This document shows, in pieces, positions 23,335 to 33,596 of a stretch of DNA of 64,000 bases. Positions within the stretch are counted from its first letter, which is position 1. Every line of letters begins with the position of its first letter. This DNA is from Kappaphycus alvarezii (lineage: Eukaryota > Rhodophyta > Florideophyceae > Gigartinales > Solieriaceae). Made by a program: the position numbers and the translations under genes. Under the pieces are notes generated by a model, which saw only the letters and a list, made by a program, of their open reading frames with translations, made no database searches and had not been told where the DNA came from. The DNA is taken from NCBI GenBank assembly GCA_002205965.3, contig NADL03000650.1, forward strand, positions 602,646 through 666,645, read 5' to 3'.

Positions 23335-23610
23335 ACTGATTGTCGCATGCAGTAATTTTGCGCGAAGGGAAGGGCTAATGCAGGAGGCAGGGCGACTGAA
23401 CGAACGGCGGCTGAGCGAATGACGGGAAGTTCCAGCTACTTTACTTGTAGTACTTAGAACAATAAACCTCTGTGGGCCCAAGGAGGGTGGCAAGGGGACC
23501 CAGCGACGCAATTTTTATCCGCGTCAATGGGAACGGAGCTTTCACAACGGCGGCGAAGGTTTTTTTGTAATGCCTACTGTAAGTCACCGTAACGACAAAA
23601 GATGACCGTT
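23335..23610 (-). repeat. dispersed repeat, copy 3 (right arm; longest copy)
   Basis: Read on the minus strand, the first half (23,610-23,450) matches copy 1 at 21,955-22,110 and the second half (23,455-23,335) matches copy 2 at 23,091-23,225. It is therefore the most complete of three copies of one repeat, about 275 bp long. It contains AATAAA on the plus strand at 23,461. No coding capacity. Confidence 0.7.
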
Positions 23611-23619
23611 AAAAACGTA

Positions 23620-25300
23620 AAAATTCTGTGGCCACTTACATATGGCTGGGGTGCGGTCTCTACTTGCAGTCCACACTGGACCTAAGTAAAGGTTGGAGGA
23701 CCTACCCTTTTCCTCACACTTTGAGGCGAACTTACTTGAGGACTGGGGCCCAGACTCTTCCAACTTCTGGACCCAATTCCTTCACATGACCACCTACGCT
23801 GGGTTATCACACGCTCACGAATATTCAAGTAGTCCTGAAGTACCTGGAAACGATAGCTGACTCATAAAAAATGTAGCTTACTCAATGACTCATTCACTCT
23901 CCATTGCAGCTCTCACCTTATGCTGCTCGCTGATTACCTGCCACCGCTTGCCTCTCTTACTCACTCATGGTGCTGCAGATGCTCTGCTTATATACGCGTC
24001 ACTGCCCTACTATTACCTTTCCATCCTTCCCCTTAACGATCTGTCACTTTTCTCGATTGGACCCTGATCCTTACTCCAATTAGTCGCGAAAATCATACGG
24101 ATGTCCACTGTTCAATCGGTCTCCCTTTTTCCGTCTGACAACGTGTTAAAGATTTCGTGCCCTTAAGGCTAGAGTATTGTACATATCTTGAATCCAAGTA
24201 GTATGAGGAACCATTTCCCTCGAGAAAGTTTCAATATGCAAAAATTGTACGTATCGTTGTTAATGTAGGTAGCATGCCTTTTGTATTGTAACTGGAGTAC
24301 TGCGTAATGTATCTGTGTACGTTCAAGCAGTTGAATTTATTTTCGGTTGATATAGAACCGGGGAATGTAGCCGTTTTTGATGACTGGTCGCCGAAACCGG
24401 AATGCAGTAAGCTTACGACTACGATTTGTATGTAGCCCCTCCAAGAGTTTAGAAAGGAAATGAGCCGCTATACTACGCGATAAGGGATACGTGCTGAGTT
24501 GGCTAGAGCCCAGACATCCCGGTAGAGAATAGAGATGAATGCAGCTACGCTCCCGGAGATGCTCGGTTGCTGAGTGGGATAGCTAAGCCTGCATTACTCG
24601 CTATCCATGGGGCGTAGCTGCACTATACTGGAAGTGGTAGTGCTGTGCTAGTAACGGTCGCCGATAGGGTAGCTATTCATGGGACATACTGCTACACTAC
24701 ACTGAGGGTGGTAGTGCTGAGCTGAGGGTCGCGAACGGTGAATCCAGGGGTCCATTTTAAGAGCAGTGGCTTGACCTTAGACCTGCATGCGTCGCCAACA
24801 GTTGATGCTAGCATTAGAACATGCCAAGACCGGGAAATTTTGCTGAAACTCCTGCCGCAGAGGGTTTGGAGTCAAAGTATTAATAAAGCGTTGGGCTTTG
24901 AATCCGGGGAGGACCCAATACAGCAATTTGTGCTGACTGGTGAATATTTTCTGGTAGCTAACCACAGTCCGTGAACCTGCGTTTATCTTATCGTCTTCAT
25001 ATCAGCTATCCAGACTGCTCTTGCAACAGTACAGTACATATTACAGTTCTGTATTCCTTCGCATTTTTGAATTGCATCTTCATTACAGCTAATAGTCTGT
25101 GATGTAAAGTACAACATGTGTACTGTACTGTAGGATATATATAAAACGTAATACTTTACTGCATTAGTATCGGGGGTCCAGTGCAGGAAACGACTTTGCT
25201 GCTACAATAAGTAACTGCAATTAATGAAGGCCACGATAAATTTTGTAAGCAGCCTTTCTAGTCCAACTACATACATCAATTGAAGTGGGCAACAATAACC
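23620..25300. other. intergenic with a local tandem duplication
   Basis: No gene recognised. About 24,600-24,730 holds an imperfect tandem duplication of roughly 65 bp: the order CTAT(C/T)CATGGG, then CTGC-ACTA, then GTGGTAGTGCTG, then GGTCGC occurs twice. GTACA-type short runs occur near 25,028 and 25,123. Confidence 0.5.
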
Positions 25301-25361
25301 CATGTCCAATCTTTTTACAGTACAAGATCATTTAACGTGGGCTACTATAAGTCCATTGCCT

Positions 25362-26807
25362 TCAATTATTGTGGCCAAAATAAACGATATAACTGGCTCC
25401 AGAATTCACCGACAAAACTTCAAAGTGGTTCCTAGGTCTCTTGATGATCTCTTGAAGAAGAGGAAACTGTTGTATTTCCTCCCACAACAAATTCAGGTTC
25501 AGCGCCATCCAAGTACGTATCGTCGCTTTTATTGCGTACGACGATTCATCTGCATCACGTCGACGGTTAACATCACCTATTACGAGTACGAAAAGCTTCA
25601 AAAAGCACAGTTTTCCTGGATTCAACAGCTTTTCCGAATTTGCCCACTTTCCTTTCAATATCATCTCCATCTTGAACTTCTCCCAACGCGAACTACATGC
25701 CTTCTTAAATTTTTTTATATGACAGAAGAATCCGCCGGTTGCACCATATGAGTTGCGTTCTTTGGAAAGTATCTGAGAGAAGTATTGATCTTTTCCAACC
25801 CTTGAATCAACTCGGGAGTTTTATTGTGTGCGCTACAGTTGTCCATGGACGAGATACTTCCCCTTCCGTTCGGTAATGCTCGTCTAATCTTCGGTTCACA
25901 CAACCATAGAGCATTACTTTTATATCTATCCAAACTTTCAGTCCAGTGCGATATGAGACACCTTCTACGTTGTCAGGAACCCCGTGAATTGGATAGCTCC
26001 TCAAATCGTTCTTGAAAACCATAGACGCTGGCTGGATTTTTGCATCTCGTCCTTCACTGATGCGAACAGCAATTTTTATTCCCTCTTCAGCTGAAACAAA
26101 ACCAGCCCATTTCACTACTTCATCTCCAGAGAGTCCAAGTGTCTTGCCATTGTCCAGGTTAATGATAAGGTGCGTTTCACCTGCATTTTCGACATCATGT
26201 TCATCGAGCTCTCCGCAGCGGAATGCTCTGGCCGGCAATCTCAAGTGAAAAGCAACCTATTTGTGAATGAGTTATTATTTTTTTGGAGATAACCGGAGAT
26301 TTTCTGTGACAGATCTGCTCATAATGCAATGTCTATCTGCAAAGTTCTGCACCTATCTCCGCGTGATACACTCTTATATCATTAAACTTCGCAGCATGTC
26401 TACAGTTTTTTGGTTGTAAACTGGATTGGCTCCGTTTTAAATGAGCGTAATCGCTAATACATGGAGCGTTCCAGTTTAACTTGACTTATAATTCCAGAAG
26501 ATGATCGCAATTCCCCTTGAAGATCTGCGTGTAGCGCCTTAACGAAGGACTTAATTTTACGACCTCATCCTGAACTTGACTACAAATAAAATCTCTTAAG
26601 TCTGTAACTGGTTGTTCGTGTAATGGACGTACAGCTGCAGTGGTGTTTTGCAGCACCATCTTCATTTAGATGCATGTGCTTCGAACGCCAAATGCGACTG
26701 TATTTCTGGAGATTGGCTTTGTTGCTGCTTCTAAACAACTGCGGAAACTTGCGGACCGTCTTTGATATTAGGTTCTTTGAACTACTACGATTGCTCACTA
26801 ACTGCAT
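25362..26807 (-). pseudogene. pogo/Tigger-like (DDE_1) transposase, inactivated
   Basis: Minus-strand frames join into a DDE_1-type transposase. An upstream part (26,807-26,580) holds a basic helical stretch 'FRSSNKANLQKYSRIWRSK'. The core starts with 'THLIINLDNGKTLGLSGDEV' carrying a first Asp (about 26,180), then 'IQPASMVFKNDLRSYPIHGV' and 'GVSYRTGLKVWID', then in the next frame 'SSMDNCSAHNKTPELI' (second Asp, about 25,850), then 'RYFPKNATHMVQPADSSVI' (third acidic position). M-D-N-C-x-A-H and L-x-P-N-x-T-x-x-x-Q-P-x-D are signatures of the pogo/jerky group. At least two frameshifts (near 25,850 and 25,700) kill it. No inverted termini recognised. Confidence 0.8.
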
Positions 26808-26849
26808 TCATTCAGCAATTTTCATTCGATCCGCAATACGAAGAACGTG

Positions 26850-28070
26850 ATACTTGCGGCGCAGCTGTGGGCAAAAAATAAGTTGGGTGTTGGAATTGGA
26901 GTTGAAACTGCATTACGATGGGCTACTGCGATTTGTTTTGCCGCACTGGTTGTCGGAGCGAGTAATGAGTCTTAGGAAGACGCATTAATTCGTTGTTAGG
27001 CACCGATAATTGGAGAGGCACTGGGAATCATCAGTGCGGTTGTGTGATGAAGGAGATATTAAAAGCAAACCGCAGCGGTGCTGGCGAAATAGTGCCTAAA
27101 GTGCTTATGTATCGCAAAGGAATTCGCGGAAGCAATTGCTGTAGAGCAGTTCCTGTTCTGGTTTGCAAATGTTCGCACCATCTGTTTCGGTTACGGTTAT
27201 TTTAATAACGATCAGAAGGTGGGAGACAAAGGCCACATTATTTACTAACACCTGGGCAAAGAACGTAAGAGACATTGATGTGGGACACTTTTAAATATCT
27301 GTACCCACGTTAAAATCACACCCACGCTATTTGCAGTCACTGGTGTAGCTAAGTGCTAACCAGGTGCATGTTCGTCTTTTATCATTGGTGTACAGTCCAA
27401 ATGTGCAACGTTGCAAAGTACTTAAAATTACACAGTAGTTTTTCATAGGAGCTTGTTTTCAGCGTTCATCTCATCTCGACTGACAACACCCAACCTTCGC
27501 TTCATCTCGCTCGGCGCCCGCGCACGGCGTGGGCGCCGGACCTTCATCCGTCTCTTCCCTGAGGAGATTGCCCGCCACGGCTGCAGAGCTCTCGCTGCAA
27601 CGTTCTTGTCGATGGCCACATCGAGTGGATTGCCTCTCCGCGCCCCAGCGCACGTGGGACGAACTTGGAAAGGTGTATAAGGATGGCTCTACTACTCGAA
27701 CAAGGTTTGCGAAGTCCTCCGTACCCTGCCGCACTCAAATCTTCCGTCATTTTGACGGACTTCGAGGGGTTGTGGTCTTCACAGCCTTGCGGGCTTGTCG
27801 TCAAGCTCTCTCGTCCGGAGTTCTCGCCGTTGTCGTCGCCATCTCTATCTGTAAGCCCATGTGCTTACAGCGGGAGTTTTTTAAGCCTTCTGAATCCCCG
27901 GTTCAGGTGGTGGAGTTTTTCTTCCGGTCCCTTTTTCGCTTGAGTGGGCAATCGGTTCAGCCATTGCCTTGAGTCGTCCGTCTAGCAGAACCCGAGGTCC
28001 TGTGTAGTGCGGACTTGTCTTCAAACAATAAAGCGTCATTCTTCCTTCATCCTCTTAAAATTAAGTTGGA
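26850..28070. other. intergenic; GC-rich patch of unknown nature
   Basis: 26,850-27,440 shows nothing. 27,450-27,990 is more GC-rich, with overlapping open frames on both strands (the longest is 147 codons at 27,529-27,972), but no family motif. An AATAAA at 28,027 lies just beyond the 3' end of the minus-strand retroelement. I cannot assign it. Confidence 0.3.
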
Positions 28071-28079
28071 ATTGGGTGA

Positions 28080-28616
28080 CTAAGCTCTGCGTGTTGCGGT
28101 GCGCGACAAATTACGGATGGCTGCACATGTTGACCAGATTGAGTAGCTAAGCTTCTGATACAGGCCAGTCTTCACTCCCCCAGTCGAGCATCCGCTACGA
28201 GACGCTACTGCTGCCGCGTATGTCTCTATAACCTTGGATGTTTCTAAAGAGGGTGTTCCTAACGAGTCGAAGGCTAGTGGTACAAAATCCCATCCTAGCC
28301 TTGATCGTCCCGGCATTGCCTCGCCTGGAATCGCTGCCACTTTCGTAGCTAAGTCTCTCTTCTTCCGCTTTCCTGCTGCGTTTGCAACAGCTCGCGATTC
28401 TCGTGCTGCCATTGACTTATAGCTCTCTTGGAACGGGGATGATGCAGTCACGTCATACGCCACTGGGAGAGGGGACTGGGTGTTTGTTGCATCAGACCTT
28501 GGGTACACCAGAATGTCCGCAGGTCGCGCGTTCAGTCCAGGAAGTAGGTACTTCACTTCGTATTGAACGCTGACTCCTGCTGCCTTGAACAGCTCTCGGC
28601 CAAGTACCTTTACCAC
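28080..28616 (-). pseudogene. R2-type retrotransposon RLE and C-terminus
   Basis: A continuous 178-codon frame with 'VQYEVKYLLPGLNARPADIL' (Glu and P-A-D motifs), 'PVAYDVTASSPFQE' (Asp), 'KKRDLATKVAAIPGEAMPGR', and the C-terminal 'LYQKLSYSIWSTCAAI'. It is nearly collinear with the plus-strand copy at 9,000-9,514, so both belong to one subfamily. The zinc knuckle is lost, because the frame begins just after it at the junction with the next fragment. No upstream RT. Confidence 0.75.
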
Positions 28617-28629
28617 CGCTGTGTGACGG

Positions 28630-28955
28630 TTGGTCCAGGTGGTCCACGTCGGCCACGTTCAGAGGTGTGCGGTACACGATAGCGTTCGCCAGAGACGACC
28701 AGATCGTGTAACTAATGCGTCGATAAATTCTCTTTCTAATGACTCCAACAGATGTATTCAATTTTCCCGCGATGCGCAGGAGGAGGTCATCTACGAAGCG
28801 GATACCAGCGGGGGAAGGCGAACCCAGGAAATCGAAAGCCAGCGGTTGGAAATCGAAATTGGGGGCTTGTGTGGGCTTATCGGAGGGCGGGGGGAGTCGA
28901 CGCGACAGTTTGCGTTCCAGGTCACTGACCTGGTACTGTAGGATACCACACTAGT
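28630..28955 (-). pseudogene. C-terminal tail of another R2-type retrotransposon copy
   Basis: Reading on the minus strand from 28,955 gives 'PPSDKPTQAPNFDFQPLAFD', then 'FLGSPSP', 'RKRIYRRISYTIWSSLANAI' and 'YRTPLNVADVDHLDQ'. This tail is also found at 31,226-31,600 and 33,000-33,342 on the plus strand. It lies directly upstream of, and head-to-tail with, the copy at 28,080-28,616, so one element seems to have inserted into or next to the 3' end of another. Confidence 0.7.
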
Positions 28956-29487
28956 TTTGAATTTGCGTAATTTTATGTCACACTGTACTGTATTCTGAAC
29001 AAGGGGCTGTTTCAGAATATAATGAATATAAATAATTTACTCATCTGTCATTTCTGAGTGTACTTCTTCTCGTAATTCTTATTTGGGCTACACTCAATTC
29101 GTCCACTTGGCTCCAACCGGAGGCGTCCATTGCTCCAATAGATCCGTTCCTTCCCACTCAACTTCTTTTCGCGACATTTGAAATTTGCTGCCAGAGTTGG
29201 AAGCTGCCACTACCGTTCCTGAAACTTCCGCAGTCCAATTGCATGCACCCCTTGGATCGCGCCGTCACTGGGACTTTTCATCAGATCGTCGATCAACCAC
29301 CATTGGCGGTATTATATCCCACCGTCACCTGTTTTGCCGACCTCATAGTGTGGAATCTATCGAACAGCTCTACGCCTGGAACTGCTACTTAAACCTTTTC
29401 CTTCGAGCACTGCGGGACTGTTGCTGACGAGAAAAACCCACTTGTAAACTTCAATTGCTGCAATTTCCTTTCGATATCAACGCGAAG

Positions 29488-30825
29488 ATGCCCGCAACTT
29501 CAGAGAAAGACGTGGATGTTACTATGATAACTGAGACAGAGGCGGAGGAGGGGCCGCTCACTCAGAAGCTGCATCGAGCCGAGGCTAGCGTAGATTCTTC
29601 CGAATCAGAATCCCTATATCGCGAAATTATCGACGCTAAGCAGGAGACCACGACAATGGATCCAGCCATATCTGTGGCGGAAGATGTGAGCAAAATCAAG
29701 GAAGTGGCCATCCTCAACCTTGCCGCACTTTACGTCAAGACGGGAGTTCCAGATAAGGTGTCAAACTTGTTGAAGACACTGCGCCCGTTCTTCGCGACTA
29801 TTGCAAAAGCCAAGACTGCAAAGATTGTTCGCGGGCTTCTGGACGCTGTATCCAAAGCCGAAAATGCGGCAGATCTGCAAGTCAGTTTATGTAATGAGAC
29901 ATACAGTGGTGCAGGGAGGAGAAGAGGACATTTCTTCGCCAACGTGTCGAGGGTCGATTAGCGTCATTATATTTGTGGCAATCACGATTTGCGGAAGCCT
30001 TGACTATCATTACCGAGCTTTTGAGGGAAGTCAACGTTTGGATGACAAAGCGCACTTGTTGGAAATTCAGCTGGTTGAGTCACGCATCCATCATGCCTTG
30101 CGCAATATTCCAAAGGCGAGGGCAGCCCTTACTTCTGCTCGAACTACAGCGAATGCCATATATGTGCCCTTATCTTTGCAGGCAGAGATAGATATGCAGG
30201 CTGGAATCATCGCCGCCGAGGAGAAGGATTACAAGACTGCTTACTCCTATTTCTATGAGGGATTTGAAGGCTTCATGAGCCTTGAGGACGACCGTGCTGT
30301 GAGTAACCTCAAGTATATGTTGCTGTGCAAAATAATGACTGGGAACGCAGCGGACGTACCTGCCATTGTCAACGGGAGTGTTGCACTGAAGTACTCGGAA
30401 GGAACGTGGATGCTATGATGGCCGTCGCAAAGGCTCACTCAGAACGCAGCTTGGAGTCGTTTGAGAAAACCCTAAAGGATTTCAAGGTAGAATTGTCAGA
30501 TGATCCCATTGTTCATGCTCACTTGAGCTCCCTCTATGACACACTCAAGGAGCAAAACTTGCTTCGGCTGATAGAGCCCTTTTCGAGAGTTGAGATTGAC
30601 CATGTTGCACGTTTGATTAACTTAGACTTGCACGACGTCGAGTCAAAACTGTCTCAAATGATCCTAGATAAGAAGCTGAATGGTATTTTGGACCAAGGAG
30701 CAGGTTGTCTTGTTGTGTACGATGATATGCCGCTGTCTAGGACGTACAAGACAAGCCTTGATACATTGGTTAACATGGATAACGTTGTTCATTCGCTGTT
30801 CGACAAAGCTGCCACGTTACGATGA
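29488..30825 (+). CDS. RPN6: 26S proteasome lid subunit RPN6 (PSMD11), frameshifted in this sequence
   Basis: A subunit of the 19S regulatory lid that braces the 20S core and base. The start ATG at 29,488 gives about 445 residues, the family's usual size. N-terminal helical repeats: '[18 protein letters not shown]' and '[20 protein letters not shown]'. Middle: '[19 protein letters not shown]' and 'LLREV'. Then '[20 protein letters not shown]' and '[20 protein letters not shown]'. The PCI domain (about 30,430-30,760) is very well conserved: '[20 protein letters not shown]', '[20 protein letters not shown]'. The frame changes three times, at about 29,900, 30,030 and 30,392, each explicable by one missing base, with conserved protein on both sides. 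No intron is needed. An essential single-copy gene should not be a pseudogene, so consensus errors are likely; otherwise this is a decayed second copy. Confidence 0.93.
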
Positions 30826-30829
30826 ACTA

Positions 30830-31220
30830 AATTAAACGCGACGACTCCCTCAACGTCTGTTTATCAGGTGTTCAGCCCAGGTCTAGTCGTAGAAAACCTC
30901 AACCCGCCAATTGCTCTCTGGTATTTGAATTGCAGTTTCTCGTCAGAAGGCGGGCGTGATTATGAACGTGGAATAGGTCGCCTTCTGCGTTCAATTCTTT
31001 GAGATTGATCCCAACCCCCTATGCCATGAATTGATCCGAGGCAGTTCCCAAACAATTCCCTCGTCCGTAAAGAGCATTGTCCCATTCGACGATTATTAAG
31101 CCTCGCGCTATCGTGTTATTTCCAAAATTACAGTTCAGCACAGTACAATTGTGCTTACCTGGTACTGTCCAGGAAGTATGATACTGTACATGTTGCTGAA
31201 TGAGTAAACGCAACACCACC
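30830..31220. other. intergenic between RPN6 and retroelement remnants
   Basis: No gene. Short GTACA-type strings near 31,140-31,190. Confidence 0.5.
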
Positions 31221-31225
31221 GCTTC

Positions 31226-31600
31226 CATCCAAATAGCAAGTCGCCGCAAGGCGCCGCCACTCAAGCTTACCGCAACAAGGTCCAGGACATTGAGCATAAG
31301 CTCCAGCCGCCTTGTACCACCATCTGACAACCCGTCTCGCCAGCCGAATTTCTGCTTCCAACCACTTGCTCTCGACTCCCTTGGAGCGGCATCCCCGGCC
31401 ACTGTTCTGTTTCTTGAAACGTTCATTTCGCGGATTGCGACCAGATATCACACCTCTGACGCCATTATTCGCACGCGAATCTATCAGCGCCTCAGCTGTG
31501 TTCTGTGGTCCTCGGTGGCCATGGCCATCATTTCCCGTGCCCCACTGCACGTGACCGATGCTGACCATCCAGTAAAGAATATTGAGTCGCAACTTGTCGT
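31226..31600 (+). pseudogene. C-terminal tail of an R2-type retrotransposon
   Basis: The frame contains 'VPPSDNPSRQPNFCFQPLAL', 'DSLGAASPATVLFLETFISR', 'IRTRIYQRLSCVLWSSVAMA' and 'SRAPLHVTDADH', the same tail as at 28,630-28,955 (minus) and 33,000-33,342 (plus). Only the tail is present; its element is 5'-truncated. The next element starts within about 50 bp. Confidence 0.72.
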
Positions 31601-31639
31601 TCCCGCCGCGCAGAGGCACTCTGCCCGACGCGCGGACAG

Positions 31640-33342
31640 GTAAGGCGATGCGGTCTTTCCACAACGCCACGATCGCTGACGTCAACGACCGGCGTACGAT
31701 CCAGCAGCTACGCAACCTGCACCCGCTGCCCCACGTCCCATCAACACCTCCCCGAAGACAGCCTCCCCCCCCCCCCGCATCATGGAGACCGCTGTCGAAC
31801 GGGCGACGCGCGGCATCTCCCCGATGCTACAGCGCCCCGACTGACGCCATCGAGATGGTTTTACCTCCTCGTCAAAACCTCGGTCAGCCCCGAAGCCGGT
31901 TTCACTGGGCTCAGCGTCCGCACGAGGCTGGTCAATCGCATTGCCTGTGGAGATCTCCCAGACTTCATCCTCCCACTCATCGCTGCTGTGACACTCTTGC
32001 CTTCCAGCCCAAACCGGATAGGATCCGCCCAATAGCCGTCGGGTCGGTTCTCCGTCGGATCGTCACCAAGACTTTACTCCCATCCGCGATTGACGATCCC
32101 GGAAATACCTTGCCCCCTCTAGAGAGCTAATGGCATGAAGGCCAGTATGGACGCCATAGTCTACGAAACACGGACCCCGCTACGACGTCTCAACCGGATG
32201 CCACACGTTGCGACCAGCCTCGTCGGTGCCCAAAATGCCTTCAACCGCGTTAATCGGCAGTCAATGCTGCGTCTCCTCCCCTCTCACGCCTCTACGCTCG
32301 CCCGTTTCATCAACATGATTTACGGGCGAACGCAGCGACCTCTACTGGTCCCGAACCGCACTGGCATGACTATTATCAGCGCGCATGGCAAACGACAGGG
32401 CGACTCCGCCAGCATACTCCTGTTTTCCGTCACAACACATTCGCTAATACGGAAAATCGCTGAGGAAAATGTATACTTCTCAACTAGTCGTATGCTGAGA
32501 CAGGACGGTCGTAGGGACCCTCGACGGTCTCCGCCGCGCCCTCCGCCTTCTCGTCAGCGACGCCGCCTTCCGTTGGCCTCCATACGGACATCCAAAGACC
32601 CGAGTGTTCTTGCCAACTGCACCTCTCCCGACCGAGCGACTTTCCTTCATGAGTCCCGCTCTCCCAGTGCTCGGACCACTGCTTAAAACTGCTCGGCGCA
32701 CCTATTGGCAACCTCGGCGACCACGCCGCCAACCTTTGCCGTCTGGCTCCGGCCGCATCCACTGCCACAATCCTTACGCAACGCCCTGGCATACCCCGTC
32801 ATCCGTGCTGCAAGACTGGATTGCCAGTTCGAGGTCCACTCGTCCAGGGTGCGGAACTAAGCCCGCGGACATACTGGTCCACCATTCGACCCTCCCCGCC
32901 GATCCCCCCGCCTTCGATATCACGGTGATCTCGCCATTCATGGGTACCACTACGCAAAGGCCACCCAGGCTGCCGGTGGAGCCGTCAGCCTCGCCCATCG
33001 GGATAAGCTCAGGGACCTTGAACGCAAGCTCATAAATCGCCTGACGCCCCCCTCCGACGGCCCTGACCGCGACACTGGTTTCGATTTCCCCTATAACCTT
33101 CGACTCCCTGGGTGCACCCGCTCCCGGACAATCCAACTGCTGGAGGAATTTATCCCTCGTATAGCTCACGATACCTCACTTCCGACCGGCTTGACCGTCG
33201 ACGCATTTACCAGCGCCTCAGCAGTGTCATGTGGTCGTCCATTGCGATGTCCATTCTATCTCGCACCCCACTTCAGGTGACCGACGAGGAACATCTGGTT
33301 AGATCTCAGCTGAATAGTCCGACCAGCCAGTGTGCCGCATAG
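31640..33342 (+). pseudogene. R2-type non-LTR retrotransposon with RT, RLE and tail
   Basis: The most complete non-LTR copy in the window. RT fragments: 'KPDRIRPIAVGSVLRRIVTK' (about 32,000-32,070), 'LVGAQNAFNRVNRQSMLRLL' (32,220-; the family has D-x-x-N-A-F-N), 'GKRQGDSASILLFSVTTHSL' (32,388-). Past a Pro/Arg-rich damaged stretch comes 'NLGDHAANLC' of the zinc knuckle (about 32,710-32,745), 'GTKPADILVH' and 'PAFDITVISPF' (endonuclease, about 32,853-32,940), then the tail 'RIYQRLSSVMWSSIAMSILS' to 'DEEHLV'. Multiple shifts make it dead. The Y-A-D-D box is not readable. It lies head-to-tail after the tail fragment at 31,226. Confidence 0.78.
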
Positions 33343-33410
33343 ACACGGTTTAAACGACAGTCAAAATAAAATGAAAGTTTGGCGCCATTGGCAAAGGCAC
33401 GAGGTAATTT

Positions 33411-33430
33411 GCAGTACTGTACAGTACTGC
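33411..33430. repeat. perfect 20-bp palindrome of GTAC type
   Basis: GCAGTACTGTACAGTACTGC is identical to its reverse complement. It lies between the retroelement tail and the ARMC6 gene, about 165 bp before the ARMC6 ATG. Confidence 0.9.
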
Positions 33431-33596
33431 ACCAGCTTTTTTGTTTTTTGGAAATTCCCGCTTTTTCGTCGCCAGAGAAAAATACCAGTACGGTATAGAA
33501 TTGGAATTGTCTGTACTGTGCAAACTGTACGTATGGGCTTTGCAAGGTATTGATGTCACGGGATCCTCTAGTTACATTGGCCTCGGCACTCTAAGC

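Noticed and set aside
27529-27972. 147-codon plus-strand frame in a GC-rich patch
   Set aside because: Several competing frames on both strands; GC-rich DNA gives long chance frames. No motif.
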